A DNA stretch of 64,000 nucleotides from an uncultured Paracoccaceae bacterium. Its GTDB lineage: Bacteria; Pseudomonadota; Alphaproteobacteria; Rhodobacterales; Rhodobacteraceae. This document shows positions 8,284 to 19,823 of this stretch, in pieces. The translations under genes and the position numbers were made by a program. The number at the start of each line of letters is the position of its first letter. Position 1 is the stretch's first letter. The stretch lies in contig CALSOO010000004.1 of assembly GCA_943787985.1 (NCBI GenBank), positions 1,463,081 through 1,527,080 of the forward strand, given 5' to 3'. The notes under the pieces are model-generated. The model saw only the letters and a program-made list of their open reading frames with translations. It searched no databases and had not been told where the DNA came from.

Positions 8284-11200
8284 TTAGCTACAGCCGGATG
8301 TCCCTCCGCATGTGTTGCACTTCATGCAGGTGCCGTTGCGCACCAGCGTGTAGTTCCCGCATTCGCCACACGCCTCGCCCTCATAGCCCTGCATTTTGGC
8401 TTTGACGCGCGCATCCATGGACACGGTGCCCGAAGACACCGCTGTCGCACCGCCGCCAGACACAACCGCGGCTGTCGCGATTTCAGGCGCCAGTGTTTCC
8501 AACGCGCCAACCGGATCGGTCAATGCAACATCCGCCATGCCGCCTTGCAAGACCACAAGGTCCTGCGGCAGGCGCTTGCGCAAGTAGCCTGTGGAGCTGA
8601 TTTGCTTAAGCACTTCCAAGGACTTGGAGGCTGCTGTCTCGGAAATTTCCGACACGTTGCCCAGACCTTCATTGGCGCCGTGACCCAGGCTCAGGCTGTC
8701 AAAGCTTGCCCCTTCGGGCTGTACGTGGGCCAGATCGGTGCGGTCGAGGTAGCTGACCGCCAGTTCCCGGAACACGTAGTCGAGGATCGAGGTCGCGTTT
8801 TTGATGCTGTCGTTGCCTTGCACCATGCCCGCAGGCTCGAATTTGGTGAAGGTGAACGCATCGACGAACTCTTCCAGCGGCACACCGTACTGAAGACCAA
8901 CAGACACCGCGATGGCGAAGTTGTTCATCATGGCGCGGAACCCCGCCCCCTCTTTGTGCATGTCGATAAAGATCTCACCGAGGTTGCCGTCCTCGTATTC
9001 ACCTGTGCGCAAGTACACTTTGTGCCCGCCCACATTGGCCTTTTGCGTGTAGCCCTTACGACGCTGGGGCATTTTTTCGCGGTGGGATTTGATGATCTCT
9101 TTGACGATCACCTTTTCCACGATCTTTTCGGCCAGAACGACTGCTTTTTCCTGCATGGAACCGCTTTCCAGCGTTTCTTGTGCATCTTCGTCGTCTTCAA
9201 CCAAAGAGGCCGCCAAGGGTTGGCTCAGTTTGGAGCCGTCGCGGTAAAGTGCGTTGGCTTTGACCCCCAAGGACCAGCTGAGCTCATAGGCTTTTTGGCA
9301 ATCTTCGATTGTTGCATCATTTGGCATGTTGATCGTCTTGGAGATCGCGCCGGAGATGAACGATTGCGCTGCGGCCATCATGTAGATGTGGCTGTTGACC
9401 GACAAATAGCGCTTGCCGGTTTTGCCACAGGGGTTGGCGCAGTCAAAGATCGCGTAGTGCTCTTTTTTGAGGTGCGGTGCCCCTTCGACAGTCATGGTGC
9501 CACAGACGTGGTTGTTGGCCGCATCGATGTCCGCTTTGGAAAAGCCCAGCGAGCGCAGCAGATCGAATGTCGGGTCGTTGAGTTTATCGGTCGGGATTCC
9601 AAGCACTTGGGTGCAGAACTCTTCGCCCAATGTCCATTGGTTGAACACAAAGCGGATATCAAATGCGCTTTCCAGTGCCCCATCGACCTTGGCCAATTCG
9701 TTCGGGCCGAACCCGTGCCCTGCCAGCGACGTGTGGTTGATCCCCGGCGCGTTGCCGATGGTGCCGTGACCCACAGCGTGGCTGACGATCTCTTCGATCT
9801 GGGCAGACCCGTAGCCCAGTTTTTCGAGAGCGGCTGGCACAGACTGGTTGATGATTTTGAAGTACCCACCGCCAGCGAGCTTTTTGAACTTCACCAAGGC
9901 AAAGTCCGGCTCGATGCCTGTGGTGTCGCAGTCCATCACAAGGCCGATGGTGCCGGTTGGTGCAATCACAGAGGTTTGCGCGTTGCGGTAACCGTGCAAT
10001 TCGCCGAGTTGAAGTGCTTCATCCCATGCGGATTTGGCAATTTCGACCAACCGTGCATCGGGGCAGTTTACGTGATCCAAAGCGACCGGTTTGACGGCCA
10101 ATTCTTCGTATCCGTCTGTGTTGCCATATGCCGCTTTGCGGTGGTTGCGCATCACGCGCAACATGTTGGCTGCGTTTTTCTTGTACCCCGGGAACGGGCC
10201 CAGTTCCCCCGCCATCTCGGCGGATGTGGTATAGGCCACCCCTGTCATGATCGCTGTCAGGGCACCGCACATTGCGCGGCCTTCGTCACTGTCATAGGAA
10301 AAGCCCATGTTCATCAGCAAGCCGCCGATGTTGGCATAGCCAAGGCCCAACGTGCGGAAGTCGTATGACCGTTGGGCGATCTCTTTGGACGGGAATTGCG
10401 CCATCATCACAGAGATTTCCAGCGTCACAGTCCAAAGGCGTGAGGCGTGCATGTAGTCTTCGACCTGAAACTCGCCGTCTTTCAAGAACGTCAGCAAGTT
10501 CATGGAAGCAAGGTTGCAGGCGGTGTCGTCGAGGAACATGTACTCTGAACACGGGTTGGAGCCGCGGATTTCGCCGTCAGCGGGGCATGTGTGCCACTCG
10601 TTGACAGTGTCGTGGTACTGGATGCCCGGATCCGCACACGCCCATGCGGCGTGGCCCACTTGTTCCCAAAGGTCGCGTGCTTTGATCACTTTGTGCACCT
10701 TGCCGTTGGTGCGGTTGATCAGTTCCCAGTCGGCGTCTTTTTCGACGGCTGTCAGGAAGGCGTTTGTCACGCGGATCGAGTTGTTGGAGTTTTGACCGCT
10801 GACGGAATTATACGCTTCGGAGTCCCAGTCTGTATCGTAGGTCGGGAATTCGATGGATGTGTGACCCTGCTTTGCATAATCCAGCACGCGTTTCACGTAT
10901 GTCTCGGGGATCGCGACCTTTTTGGCGGCCCGCACAGCCTCTTTGAGTTGGGGGTTCACTTTGGGGTCATAGGCGTCCGCCTCGGCGCCGTCCCATGCCT
11001 TGATCGCGGCAAAGATGCCGTTCAACTTCATCTCGTGCATTTTGGAGCCTGCGACGATGGACGCCACTTTTTGCTCTTCGACCACCTTCCAGTTGATGAA
11101 GTCCTCGATATCGGGGTGATCCGCATCAACGATGACCATTTTCGCGGCGCGGCGTGTTGTCCCGCCCGACTTGATGGCGCCCGCAGCGCGGTCACCGATT

Positions 11201-11955
11201 TTGAGAAAGCCCATGAGGCCGGAGGACTTGCCGCCACCGGACAGGGATTCGCCAGCGGCGCGCAGTGAGGAAAAGTTGGTCCCTGTGCCGGAGCCGTATT
11301 TGAACAGACGGGCTTCGCGGACCCAGAGGTCCATGATGCCACCGTCGTTGACGAGGTCGTCGGACACGGACTGAATGAAGCAGGCATGCGGCTGCGGGTG
11401 CTCATACGATGAGGTAGAGGCGGTCAGCTTGCCGGTTTTATAGTCAACATAGTGGTGACCCTGGGCTGGACCGTCGATGCCATAAGCCCAGTGCAGGCCT
11501 GTGTTGAACCATTGTGGAGAGTTGGGTGCAGCACGTTGTGAGGCCAACATGTAGCGCATTTCGTCAAAGTAGGCTTTGGCGTCAGCTTCGGTCGTGAAGT
11601 AGCCACCTTTCCAGCCCCAATAGGTCCATGCGCCCGCCAGACGGTCGAACACTTGCTTGGACGAGGTTTCGCCGGTGAACTCGACATCGTCGCCGTCAGG
11701 GACAGAGCGCCAGAGGAATTCAGGAACGTTCTTTTCTTTTACTTTCTTGACGCGTGAGGGCACGCCGGCTTTGCGGAAATATTTCTGCGCAATAACGTCA
11801 GATGCAACCTGGGACCATTTCGCAGGCACTTCAACGTTGTCCAGATGGAAGACGATGGTGCCATCCGGATTGCGGATTTCCGACACTGTGGTCACGAAAT
11901 CAAGTGCGGCGTAGGCGTCTTGCCCAGCTGACGTAAATGTTCTTTCAATCTTCAT
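8284..11955 (-). CDS. nrdJ: Adenosylcobalamin-dependent (class II) ribonucleoside-diphosphate reductase
   Basis: A 1223-residue class II ribonucleotide reductase, which converts ribonucleotides to deoxyribonucleotides using a radical from adenosylcobalamin, without oxygen dependence. The fold is complete: PHACFIQSV with the first redox Cys, the finger loop [22 protein letters not shown] with thiyl-radical and redox Cys residues, and the phosphate-binding [16 protein letters not shown]. The C-terminus is a zinc-type tail with CGECGNY and CMKCNTCGG. The length matches the long alphaproteobacterial NrdJ. It is a single-gene unit with a long upstream region carrying candidate NrdR boxes and DnaA boxes. 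No frame problem occurs across 3.7 kb. Confidence 0.97.
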   Translation of the reverse strand: MKIERTFTSAGQDAYAALDFVTTVSEIRNPDGTIVFHLDNVEVPAKWSQVASDVIAQKYFRKAGVPSRVKKVKEKNVPEFLWRSVPDGDDVEFTGETSSKQVFDRLAGAWTYWGWKGGYFTTEADAKAYFDEMRYMLASQRAAPNSPQWFNTGLHWAYGIDGPAQGHHYVDYKTGKLTASTSSYEHPQPHACFIQSVSDDLVNDGGIMDLWVREARLFKYGSGTGTNFSSLRAAGESLSGGGKSSGLMGFLKIGDRAAGAIKSGGTTRRAAKMVIVDADHPDIEDFINWKVVEEQKVASIVAGSKMHEMKLNGIFAAIKAWDGAEADAYDPKVNPQLKEAVRAAKKVAIPETYVKRVLDYAKQGHTSIEFPTYDTDWDSEAYNSVSGQNSNNSIRVTNAFLTAVEKDADWELINRTNGKVHKVIKARDLWEQVGHAAWACADPGIQYHDTVNEWHTCPADGEIRGSNPCSEYMFLDDTACNLASMNLLTFLKDGEFQVEDYMHASRLWTVTLEISVMMAQFPSKEIAQRSYDFRTLGLGYANIGGLLMNMGFSYDSDEGRAMCGALTAIMTGVAYTTSAEMAGELGPFPGYKKNAANMLRVMRNHRKAAYGNTDGYEELAVKPVALDHVNCPDARLVEIAKSAWDEALQLGELHGYRNAQTSVIAPTGTIGLVMDCDTTGIEPDFALVKFKKLAGGGYFKIINQSVPAALEKLGYGSAQIEEIVSHAVGHGTIGNAPGINHTSLAGHGFGPNELAKVDGALESAFDIRFVFNQWTLGEEFCTQVLGIPTDKLNDPTFDLLRSLGFSKADIDAANNHVCGTMTVEGAPHLKKEHYAIFDCANPCGKTGKRYLSVNSHIYMMAAAQSFISGAISKTINMPNDATIEDCQKAYELSWSLGVKANALYRDGSKLSQPLAASLVEDDEDAQETLESGSMQEKAVVLAEKIVEKVIVKEIIKSHREKMPQRRKGYTQKANVGGHKVYLRTGEYEDGNLGEIFIDMHKEGAGFRAMMNNFAIAVSVGLQYGVPLEEFVDAFTFTKFEPAGMVQGNDSIKNATSILDYVFRELAVSYLDRTDLAHVQPEGASFDSLSLGHGANEGLGNVSEISETAASKSLEVLKQISSTGYLRKRLPQDLVVLQGGMADVALTDPVGALETLAPEIATAAVVSGGGATAVSSGTVSMDARVKAKMQGYEGEACGECGNYTLVRNGTCMKCNTCGGTSGCS

Positions 11956-12142
11956 AGCGCTGCCTCATCACAAGCTTTTCAAATATTTGGCAGCCCTGGC
12001 GTTGCAGGTCCCCCACCTCGGTCGTTCAGGAACAAATCTTTTGACCCTGTGCAGGCGTCACCACCTCCACCGCTGTTCTTTTTCAAGACGCATGGTTGTT
12101 CGTTCTGTCCCTTGCGGATTGGTGCCCTCGCTCAGTGTTTGC

Positions 12143-12187
12143 CACTAAATCTGGTGTTGTTTCGATCCGCCTACACAATCTGGCGTA
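12143..12187 (-). promoter_or_regulatory. Two candidate NrdR boxes upstream of nrdJ
   Basis: Two imperfect palindromes, CACTAAATCTGGTG (12143-12156) and TACACAATCTGGCGTA (12172-12187), share AATCTGG and have centres 30 bases apart, about three helical turns. Paired boxes at this phasing are the known pattern for NrdR, the repressor of ribonucleotide reductase genes. They lie about 190-230 bases from the nrdJ start. The box assignment is inference from pattern. Confidence 0.5.
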
Positions 12188-12620
12188 TTCGACCCTAGGC
12201 GGTCAACGAAATTTTATTCTTTTTTAACCGTAAAGGGACTTGACCGAAGGTTCCGGTTTGAGGCGCCACACGCTCTTGTGATTCACTTCATGAACGGCCC
12301 AAAAAACATCCCGCTTTTACCCCCAATTGAGTACGGCGGTTTTGTGAACGTTTGGGCTCATTTAGCGCTTTTAGGTGATCTGTTTGTTGAAGTTATCCAC
12401 AGGTTAATGCGGCGCAATGTGGATAACGTCACGGGTGTCTATATTTTGTTACAGAAACATATTCGCCACTACATGTAGTGACCAGATGCCAACAAATGCA
12501 CACGTCAAAGCCCCTGCATTGCAAAATTTCGGAGGAATCACTTTTGGGCTGTTCGTCCATCTGAAAGCATGCGGCAGGCTCAAGGCAAGATCACGCAAAC
12601 CGAAGCAGGGCCGAAACGAC
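12188..12620. other. nrdJ-tRNA intergenic region with an inverted DnaA-box pair
   Basis: No gene is supported here. It contains TTATCCACA at 12393-12401 and its exact reverse complement TGTGGATAA at 12418-12426, both perfect matches to the DnaA-box consensus, 16 bases apart. An AT-rich stretch (AATTTTATTCTTTTTTAA) lies near 12212-12229. Either DnaA regulates nrdJ, as is known for nrdAB in E. coli, or the region titrates DnaA. Confidence 0.6.
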
Positions 12621-12652
12621 AACAGGCGCTACATCTAGATGTAGCGCCTGTT
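12621..12652. repeat. Perfect 32-bp palindrome
   Basis: Left half AACAGGCGCTACATCT is followed immediately by its exact reverse complement, with no loop. As RNA it would form a long hairpin. It lies about 38 bases past the 3-prime end of tRNA-Pro and may serve as its terminator, although the T-run after it on the minus strand is short. Confidence 0.8.
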
Positions 12653-12689
12653 CGACGTCCGGTCCTATGGGTGTTGGACCGGCTATATA

Positions 12690-12766
<77 letters not shown>

Positions 12767-12811
12767 AACCATGGCGTCTCTTTAGCCCCCTCTTTCAGGA
12801 TTGAAAAGCCC

Positions 12812-13276
12812 CTAACAGGGCCATGCTGCCAAAGATTTTACAAAAGATGGGTGTCGCACTTCTGTCCCGACCGCAATCCCCAGCGCTTTGGACAATCCGC
12901 CATTGATTTCGAGCACGCCAACCAGCCCGTCACCGCCATGAATCGGGGTCTCATCCAAAGGAATCGCGCGGTGGTGAATATGTTGCACCACGCCAAAGGG
13001 ATCGATGAAGAGCATATCCAGCTCGATCAGGGTGTTGCGCATCCAGAACGACAAACTGGTGGGGCGGTCATACACAAAAAGCATGCCTTTGGATTGAGGC
13101 ATGCTTTCAACGAACATCAGTCCGCGCGATTGTTCTTTTTTGGTTTTGACCACATCGACAGAGAATCGGGCACTGCCCCAATCCCCGCGCAAGAACACCG
13201 TGTCATCACGACATTCTGCCTGCACAGCCCCCGTGACACACACCAAAGCCAGAGCCGACAGAATTGATCGTAGCAT
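12812..13276 (-). CDS. DUF192-family exported protein
   Basis: A 154-residue protein with signal peptide MLRSILSALALVCVTGAVQA and the DUF192 core: FSVDVVKTKKEQSRGLMFVES, SKGMLFVYDRPTSLSFWMRNT, ELDMLFIDPFGVVQHIHH. The family's function is unknown; members are small periplasmic or secreted proteins. The start at 13276 overlaps the stop codon of the upstream cold-shock gene (TAATG), so translation is probably coupled, and the two form an operon. The upstream in-frame ATG at 13306 would bury the signal peptide and is rejected. Confidence 0.85.
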   Translation of the reverse strand: MLRSILSALALVCVTGAVQAECRDDTVFLRGDWGSARFSVDVVKTKKEQSRGLMFVESMPQSKGMLFVYDRPTSLSFWMRNTLIELDMLFIDPFGVVQHIHHRAIPLDETPIHGGDGLVGVLEINGGLSKALGIAVGTEVRHPSFVKSLAAWPC

Positions 13277-13832
13277 TACGTATCCTTTTGCAGCGCCGCT
13301 TCCCATGCGTGAACTTCAGCAGCCATCTTGCCACGTTTGCCGTCAATGACGCGCATTGCAAGGGCCTCACCGGGTTGCAGATCAGAAAGGCCGGAGCGTC
13401 GCAGCACTTCGACATGCAAAAATACGTCATCGTCACGGCCAAAGATATTGGCGAATCCGAACCCTTTGCCCTTGTCGAACCACTTGACGCGGCCCGGCTC
13501 CAGCGGGGCATCTGCCACCGACTGTTGGTCAAGTTCGGCGATATCGGCCAAGGCGATGGCGCCGTCATCATCGGGGGCGCAATTCTCACCACCTGGACCG
13601 CCTGCACGCCCCGATCCGTATTTTGAACATCCACAATGACACGCGCGCCGTCAGCGACGGAACTCTGGCCAAAGTTTCGAAGCACGTTCACGTGCAACAA
13701 GATGTCGGGCCCGCCCTCATCGGCGACAATAAAACCAAACCCTTTTACAGGATCAAACCACTTAACAAGCCCGGCAATCTGGTCCGTTGTATTTTCTTCG
13801 TTGGACACAGTATTTCTTTCGTTATTTGCCAC
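13276..13832 (-). CDS. Double cold-shock-domain protein, frameshifted
   Basis: Two CSD modules. The first, in the frame starting at 13832, contains GLVKWFDPVKGFGFIVADEG and DILLHVNVLRNFG. The second, in another frame, contains GRVKWFDKGKGFGFANIFG and DVFLHVEVLRRSGL. Each holds the RNP1 (KGFGF) and RNP2 (LLHV/FLHV) nucleic-acid-binding motifs. The frames switch at a CCCCC run near 13575-13580; one more C restores a single protein of about 185 residues, the length usual for the two-domain CspA proteins of Rhodobacteraceae. I read the break as a homopolymer miscall. The protein would act as an RNA chaperone. Confidence 0.85.
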
Positions 13833-13940
13833 CGTTGTGGCGCACCGTCTGTTGCTTAGTCTTGCGCGATTTTAGTTCAACAGTTCAAGCTTAAAAAAAA
13901 CTATATTTTTCAGCACCCTGCAATTCACGATACGTGAAAT

Positions 13941-14546
13941 TCACGGATTTAAGCGGTGAACCGCCCATGGTGAGTCTGAATTTTCGCGCCTCCAAACGAA
14001 CCGGTCATGCAGGCGAAACTCACCGTCCGCCCAAAATTCGATCTCAAGCGGCGCGATACGGTACCCGCCCCAAAACGCTGGGCGCTCGGGCTTGGTCCCA
14101 TGCAATGCCGTCACTTTGGCCACCTCGGCCACCAATGCCGCACGACTGCTAAGCGGTTGGCTTTGACGCGAGGCCCACGCGCCAAGACGGCTTTTCAGGG
14201 ACCGGGATTGGAAATACGCATCTGCTTGAGGGCCGTCTTCTTTGCTCACCAGTCCCCGCACGCGAATCTGGCGGCGCATCGACTTCCAATGCATAACAAA
14301 TGCCGCTTTACCGGCGTGGTCCAGTTCTTGGGCCTTTGCGCTTGTATAATTGGTATAGAAGACAAACGCGTCGTCCTCAATATCTTTTAGCAAGACCATG
14401 CGCGCGTTGGGCAAGCCCGTATCGTCAACGGTACTCAATGCAATCGCATTAGGGTCGTTCAGCTCCCGCGTTTCCGCCTCAGCCATCCATTGGCGCGCAA
14501 TCTCAAAAGGATTATCGCCCGCAAACTTACCGCTCCGCCCTGCCAT
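13941..14546 (-). CDS. pdxH: Pyridoxamine 5-phosphate oxidase
   Basis: A 201-residue FMN enzyme that oxidises pyridoxine or pyridoxamine 5-phosphate to PLP. The sequence is typical: [28 protein letters not shown] (FMN-binding strand), [26 protein letters not shown], a substrate-region [10 protein letters not shown], and the family ending WAVHRLNP. I start at 14546 ([14 protein letters not shown]), preceded by GGAGAG, rather than 14564. The gene is intact and divergent from fabI. Confidence 0.95.
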   Translation of the reverse strand: MAGRSGKFAGDNPFEIARQWMAEAETRELNDPNAIALSTVDDTGLPNARMVLLKDIEDDAFVFYTNYTSAKAQELDHAGKAAFVMHWKSMRRQIRVRGLVSKEDGPQADAYFQSRSLKSRLGAWASRQSQPLSSRAALVAEVAKVTALHGTKPERPAFWGGYRIAPLEIEFWADGEFRLHDRFVWRRENSDSPWAVHRLNP

Positions 14547-14706
14547 ATCAACTCTCCACTTCAAACACCCTGTTGCCGTTATGGCACTCGACGCAATGCC
14601 ACAAGGCTTCCCTCACGACATGTAACAGAGATTACGAAAGCTTGATGCCCCTATCGCATTGGCTTATTGATCACATTTGAGGCATTCGACAAAGGTGAGA
14701 ACAGGC

Positions 14707-15514
<808 letters not shown>

Positions 15515-15517
15515 TTC

Positions 15518-16120
15518 ATGAGCCTTGATGCCATCATCGCATTCAACGCCATTTTGATCGTGGCTTTGGCAAGTCCGGGGGCTGCGATGCTTTTTGCGAT
15601 GAAAACTTCGGTGTCTTCGGGCAGGCGCGCGGGTGCCTTTACGGGCTTCGGCTTGGCCAGTGCTGCCACCTGTTGGACGTGCGCTGCTTTCTTGGGTCTT
15701 GAAGCCGTTTTTGCCGTCTTTCCATGGGCTTACACACTGCTCAAGATCAGCGGAGCTTTGTATCTTCTTTACTTGGCGCAAGCCACGTGGCGGGCCGCCC
15801 GTCAGACGCTTGGACACGCCCCAAAGGGCCAAGGGCGCGCATTTCTGGACGGATTTCTGGTGAATATGGGAAATCCCAAGTCCATGCTGTTTGCAGCCGC
15901 CGTGATTGTTGTGATCTTCCCCCAGAACATGAGCGCTGCCGAAATTGGCATTGTTTTGATCAATCACCTCACGCTGGAGGTGATCTTTTACACATTTTTC
16001 GCGTTTTTGCTTTCAAGCCCCCCTGCACGGGCTGGCTATTTGCGCCTGAAACCATTCTTTGACCGTATCGCCGCGCTGATGCTGGGCGGATTCGGTCTAA
16101 AACTGCTGCTAGGAAAATGA
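15518..16120 (+). CDS. LysE/RhtB-family amino-acid exporter
   Basis: A 200-residue integral membrane protein with about six helices, starting [25 protein letters not shown], where the ASPGA motif is the LysE-family signature, and containing [20 protein letters not shown], the second signature (NPK). The family exports amino acids or related metabolites by proton antiport. The substrate cannot be deduced. It sits between fabI (4 bases) and gpt (1 base), probably in one transcript. Confidence 0.88.
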   Translation: MSLDAIIAFNAILIVALASPGAAMLFAMKTSVSSGRRAGAFTGFGLASAATCWTCAAFLGLEAVFAVFPWAYTLLKISGALYLLYLAQATWRAARQTLGHAPKGQGRAFLDGFLVNMGNPKSMLFAAAVIVVIFPQNMSAAEIGIVLINHLTLEVIFYTFFAFLLSSPPARAGYLRLKPFFDRIAALMLGGFGLKLLLGK

Positions 16121-16121
16121 C

Positions 16122-16625
16122 ATGACGGATCGCTTACCTCACGAAAAAGGCTTTCACATCAGCTGGGACCAGTTGCACCGCGACAGCCGTGCTTTGGCGT
16201 GGCGGCTTGACGGGCGCGGCCCTGACGACGGCGCATGGCGCGCGATTGTCGCGATCACGCGGGGCGGTATGGCGCCTGCCATGATCATCGCGCGCGAACT
16301 TGATGTGCGCACCGTCGATACCATTTCAATCAAAAGCTATGATCATCAGGACCAGTCAGAGGCCAAAGTCCTCAAGCACCCCGACGCAGACATGATGGGC
16401 GATGGCACCGGCATTCTGATTATCGATGATCTTGTGGACAGCGGCAAAACGCTTGAAGTCGTGCGCGCGCTTTACCCGAACGCCCATTTCGCGACCGTCT
16501 ACGCAAAGCCGAAAGGCGAGCCACAAGTCGACACGTTTATCACCGGTGTGTCACAGGACACATGGATATTCTTTCCTTGGGATATGGCGCTGCAATACGT
16601 CGAGCCCTACCGCGGTACAGATTGA
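16122..16625 (+). CDS. gpt: Xanthine phosphoribosyltransferase
   Basis: A 167-residue type I phosphoribosyltransferase that salvages xanthine and guanine with PRPP. The PRPP loop is [17 protein letters not shown], an early loop [17 protein letters not shown] binds pyrophosphate, and the end contains [15 protein letters not shown], which fits Gpt. It starts one base after the LysE stop. Length is standard. Confidence 0.93.
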   Translation: MTDRLPHEKGFHISWDQLHRDSRALAWRLDGRGPDDGAWRAIVAITRGGMAPAMIIARELDVRTVDTISIKSYDHQDQSEAKVLKHPDADMMGDGTGILIIDDLVDSGKTLEVVRALYPNAHFATVYAKPKGEPQVDTFITGVSQDTWIFFPWDMALQYVEPYRGTD

Positions 16626-16715
16626 TCGAAAACCGCACGACTCCACCCCTTCCTTTTCCTCTTGCTAAAAATATCCCCGCCGGAGGCTCCCGCCCTATCC
16701 CACGTGAGGCAACAG

Positions 16716-17891
16716 ATGACCAAAACCCGTACCAGCGCCACGTTCTCTCCCCCGGTGATGGAGGCACGGCGCTGGTTGGACGGGGTTGAGCATCCCGCAG
16801 ACCGCCCGTTGATCAACGTGAGCCAGGCAGCGCCCGTTGATCCGCCGTTGCCGCAAATGCGCCAAGCCATGGCGGACGCGGCTTTGCATGACGACAGTGT
16901 TCATTTGTACGGACCTGTTTTGGGCACACCTGCCCTGCGCGCGGCCCTGGCCCGAAATGCAGCCTCCCATTACAACGCGCAGATCACAGCGCAGAACGTC
17001 GCTATAACGTCGGGCTGCAATCAGGCTTTTGCAGCGGCCGTCTCCAGCCTGTGCGATGAAGGGGATGAAGTTCTTGTGCCAACCCCATGGTATTTCAACC
17101 ATAAAATGTGGTTGGACATGAACGGCGTCACTGCCGTGCCCGTCCAGACCCAAGCGGACATGTTGCCCACGGTGGCCGCTGCCCGAAAACAGATCACACC
17201 GCGCACCCGTGCCATTGCGCTGGTTTCCCCGAACAATCCCGCAGGTGTCGAATATCCTGCAGAGCTGATCCTTGGCTTTTTCCACTTGGCCCAGCAGCAC
17301 GGGCTGGCTCTGATCGTGGATGAAACCTACCGCGACTTTCACAGCGAGACGGACGCCCCTCATGCCCTGTTTCAACAGCCCCGCTGGGATGAGACGTTCA
17401 TCCACCTTTACTCGTTCTCCAAGTCATACCGGTTGACCGGACATCGCGTCGGAGCCGTGCTGGCAGCGCCCGCGCGCTTGGCGCAGATGGAAAAGTTTCT
17501 CGACACGGTCACAATCTGTCCGAACCAGATCGCGCAGCACACAGCCCTTTGGGGGCTTGAGAACCTCGAAGACTGGCTGGGCGAACAACGCCTCGAGATC
17601 CTCGCGCGGGCGGAGGCGATCCGTGAAGGGTTTCACGTTCTGGCGGATCAAGGCTGGGTGCTGCGCAGCGCCGGTGCCTATTTCGCTTATATGCAGCATC
17701 CTTTCGACATGTCCTCTGCACAGCTCGCCCCGAAACTTGTACGCGAGGCCGGTATTTTATGCCTGCCCGGCACCATGTTTTGCCCTGATGATGATCCGGA
17801 GGGGGCCACCCATTTGCGGATCGCTTTTGCCAATCTGGATGTGGCCGGCATCCAGACACTCTATCAAAGGCTGAGTTGCGCGAATTTGTGA
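16716..17891 (+). CDS. Fold-type I PLP-dependent aminotransferase
   Basis: A 391-residue class I/II aminotransferase. The PLP lysine is in LYSFSKSYRLTGHRVGAVL; the cofactor-binding ALVSPNNPAGVEYP and ALIVDETYRDF segments are in order, and the substrate carboxylate Arg is in ATHLRIAFANLD. Start at 16716 follows GTGAGGCA. Aspartate-like specificity is likely for this subgroup but not proven. It follows gpt after 90 bases that include the AT-rich CTAAAAATATCC, so it may have its own promoter. Confidence 0.88.
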   Translation: MTKTRTSATFSPPVMEARRWLDGVEHPADRPLINVSQAAPVDPPLPQMRQAMADAALHDDSVHLYGPVLGTPALRAALARNAASHYNAQITAQNVAITSGCNQAFAAAVSSLCDEGDEVLVPTPWYFNHKMWLDMNGVTAVPVQTQADMLPTVAAARKQITPRTRAIALVSPNNPAGVEYPAELILGFFHLAQQHGLALIVDETYRDFHSETDAPHALFQQPRWDETFIHLYSFSKSYRLTGHRVGAVLAAPARLAQMEKFLDTVTICPNQIAQHTALWGLENLEDWLGEQRLEILARAEAIREGFHVLADQGWVLRSAGAYFAYMQHPFDMSSAQLAPKLVREAGILCLPGTMFCPDDDPEGATHLRIAFANLDVAGIQTLYQRLSCANL

Positions 17892-17967
17892 CCCTATCAG
17901 GTCTTGCCACCCTACCCCTTGCCCCATAAACACAAAGGCCAGATCATAGCGATAGGGCGGGCGCGAT

Positions 17968-19812
17968 ATGGCCAAAGGCGGCAACAGCATTTCCAAAACG
18001 GCAATGTGGATTTTGATGGGTCTTTTGATCCTCGGACTGGGCGGCTTCGGGGCCACGAACCTGTCCGGAACGGTCAGCAGCCTTGGCACTGTCGGTGACA
18101 AGAAAATCGACATCAACGACTATGCCCGCCAATTGGGGCAGGAAATTCAGAACGTCCAGCAACAAACCGGCCAGTCGCTTCCTTTCTCGCGGGTGCGTGA
18201 GATCGGGCTGGATCAAGCCGTGCTGCAACGCATCATCACCCAACGCGCGCTTGATCATGAAACCAGCACAATGGGCGTCTCCATCGGGGATGAAAATCTG
18301 CGCGACCAGATCCTGAGAATCCCCGCGTTTCAGGGGGTGTCCGGCGGATTTGACCGCGAAGGGTACACATTTGCCTTGCAAAACAGCGGCCTGAGCGAGA
18401 CCCAGTTCGAGACGAGCCTGCGCGAAGAGACGTCGCGCACTTTGCTGCAGGGCGCCTTGGCCAGTGGTGTTGTTATGCCCGACATTTATGCGCAGACTTT
18501 GGTCAACTACGTCGGTCAACAGCGTGACTTCACGTGGACCCGCCTTATCGGCACCAATCTGACAGATCCTATTCCGGAGCCGACCCCGCAAGAGTTGCGC
18601 AGCTACTACGACGAGAACATCGACGAATTCATGCTGCCAGACATCAAGCGCATCACATATGCGTCGGTGTCTCCCAACGATCTGGCACCGACCATCGACA
18701 TCCCCGAAGACCAGTTGCGTCAGGAATATGACGCGCGCCGCAATCAATTCAACACGCCGGAACGTCGCTTGGTCGAACGTCTGGTGTTCCTTGACGCGCA
18801 GGCGGCCGATCAAGCCAAGGCAGCCCTCGAAGTCAACGGCACCACCTTTGAGGTGCTGGTCGCGGATCGTGGTCTGACCTTGGACGACATCGATCTGGGG
18901 GATGTTCAGCGCCTTGAGCTTGGCTCTGCCGGTGAAGGTGTCTTTGGGGCCGAAGTCGGAGACGTCGTTGGCCCGTTGCCCAGTGATCTGGGGCCGGCCC
19001 TGTTTCGCGTGAACGGCATCTTGCCTGCCAGATCCACAAGCTTTGAAGAGGCCCGCCCGGTGCTGCAAGACATCCTTGCCATGGACCGCGCCCGTCGCCT
19101 GATCGAAACGCAGGTCGATGAGTACGATGATTTGCTTGTTGGTGGTGCGACCCTCGAAGACGTCAGCACCGAAACCGAAATGCAGCTTGGCACGCTGGAT
19201 TGGTATGATGGCAGCGGCGAAGGCATTGCCGCCTACGTCGGTTTCGCCGAAGCGGCCCGTGAGGTGACGGCAGAGGACTTCCCCGAGATTGCCACTCTTG
19301 ATGACGGCAGCGTTTTTGCCTTGCGTCTGGACGAAGAAATCCCGTCCCGCCCGTCACCCTATGACGAGGTCACAGACAAAGTGCGCGCGAACTGGGAAAA
19401 TGCCCAAACCGAAGCGGCCTTGCGCGCGCAAGCCGACACGCTGGTTCCGCAACTGGCGGCGGGCACCGCGTTTGAAGGGCTGGGTCTGGATGCCACAGTC
19501 GAGACGGACCAGACCCGCGCAGGCTATGTCGGGGGCACCCCTCCCGGCTTTATGTCCGAAATTTTCGAAATGGACATCGGCGATCTGCGCGTGATTGACA
19601 GCTTTGGCTCGGTTTTGATTGTGCGCCTGGACGCGATCACATCCGCCACGGACGTGCCCGAAGCCGTGGCCTTGCAAGACCAGCTGTCCACACAAATCAA
19701 CCAAGCCTTGGCGCAAGACCTCTTTGATGTTTTCGCCACGGACACCGTATTGCGCGCGGGTCAATATATCGACCAACGCGCCTTGCAAGCGGTGCACGTC
19801 AACTTCCCCTAA
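17968..19812 (+). CDS. ppiD: Periplasmic peptidyl-prolyl isomerase D-like chaperone
   Basis: A 614-residue protein with an N-terminal membrane anchor (AMWILMGLLILGLGGFGATNL) and a large periplasmic part. The first 150 residues have the SurA_N/PpiD helical chaperone pattern (DYARQLGQEIQNVQQQTGQ). A parvulin-like domain follows around residues 230-360 (RLVERLVFLDAQAADQAKAAL). It probably assists folding of outer-membrane proteins. It sits 11 bases before trpE; this ppiD-trpE pairing is common in Rhodobacteraceae, presumably by shared transcription rather than shared function. Confidence 0.9.
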   Translation: MAKGGNSISKTAMWILMGLLILGLGGFGATNLSGTVSSLGTVGDKKIDINDYARQLGQEIQNVQQQTGQSLPFSRVREIGLDQAVLQRIITQRALDHETSTMGVSIGDENLRDQILRIPAFQGVSGGFDREGYTFALQNSGLSETQFETSLREETSRTLLQGALASGVVMPDIYAQTLVNYVGQQRDFTWTRLIGTNLTDPIPEPTPQELRSYYDENIDEFMLPDIKRITYASVSPNDLAPTIDIPEDQLRQEYDARRNQFNTPERRLVERLVFLDAQAADQAKAALEVNGTTFEVLVADRGLTLDDIDLGDVQRLELGSAGEGVFGAEVGDVVGPLPSDLGPALFRVNGILPARSTSFEEARPVLQDILAMDRARRLIETQVDEYDDLLVGGATLEDVSTETEMQLGTLDWYDGSGEGIAAYVGFAEAAREVTAEDFPEIATLDDGSVFALRLDEEIPSRPSPYDEVTDKVRANWENAQTEAALRAQADTLVPQLAAGTAFEGLGLDATVETDQTRAGYVGGTPPGFMSEIFEMDIGDLRVIDSFGSVLIVRLDAITSATDVPEAVALQDQLSTQINQALAQDLFDVFATDTVLRAGQYIDQRALQAVHVNFP

Positions 19813-19823
19813 AGGCTCCTTTT

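Noticed and set aside
11956..12140. Possible cobalamin riboswitch in the nrdJ leader
   Set aside because: The minus strand has ACCTGC and a few matching bases, but the full B12 box and the GCCACTG core are missing.
12188..12620. Chromosomal replication origin
   Set aside because: Only two DnaA boxes occur, and none of the usual origin neighbours are present; a regulatory role is simpler.
13560..13600. Programmed frameshift in the cold-shock gene
   Set aside because: The shift is at a plain CCCCC run without a slippery heptamer, and many other genes nearby have similar single-base shifts.
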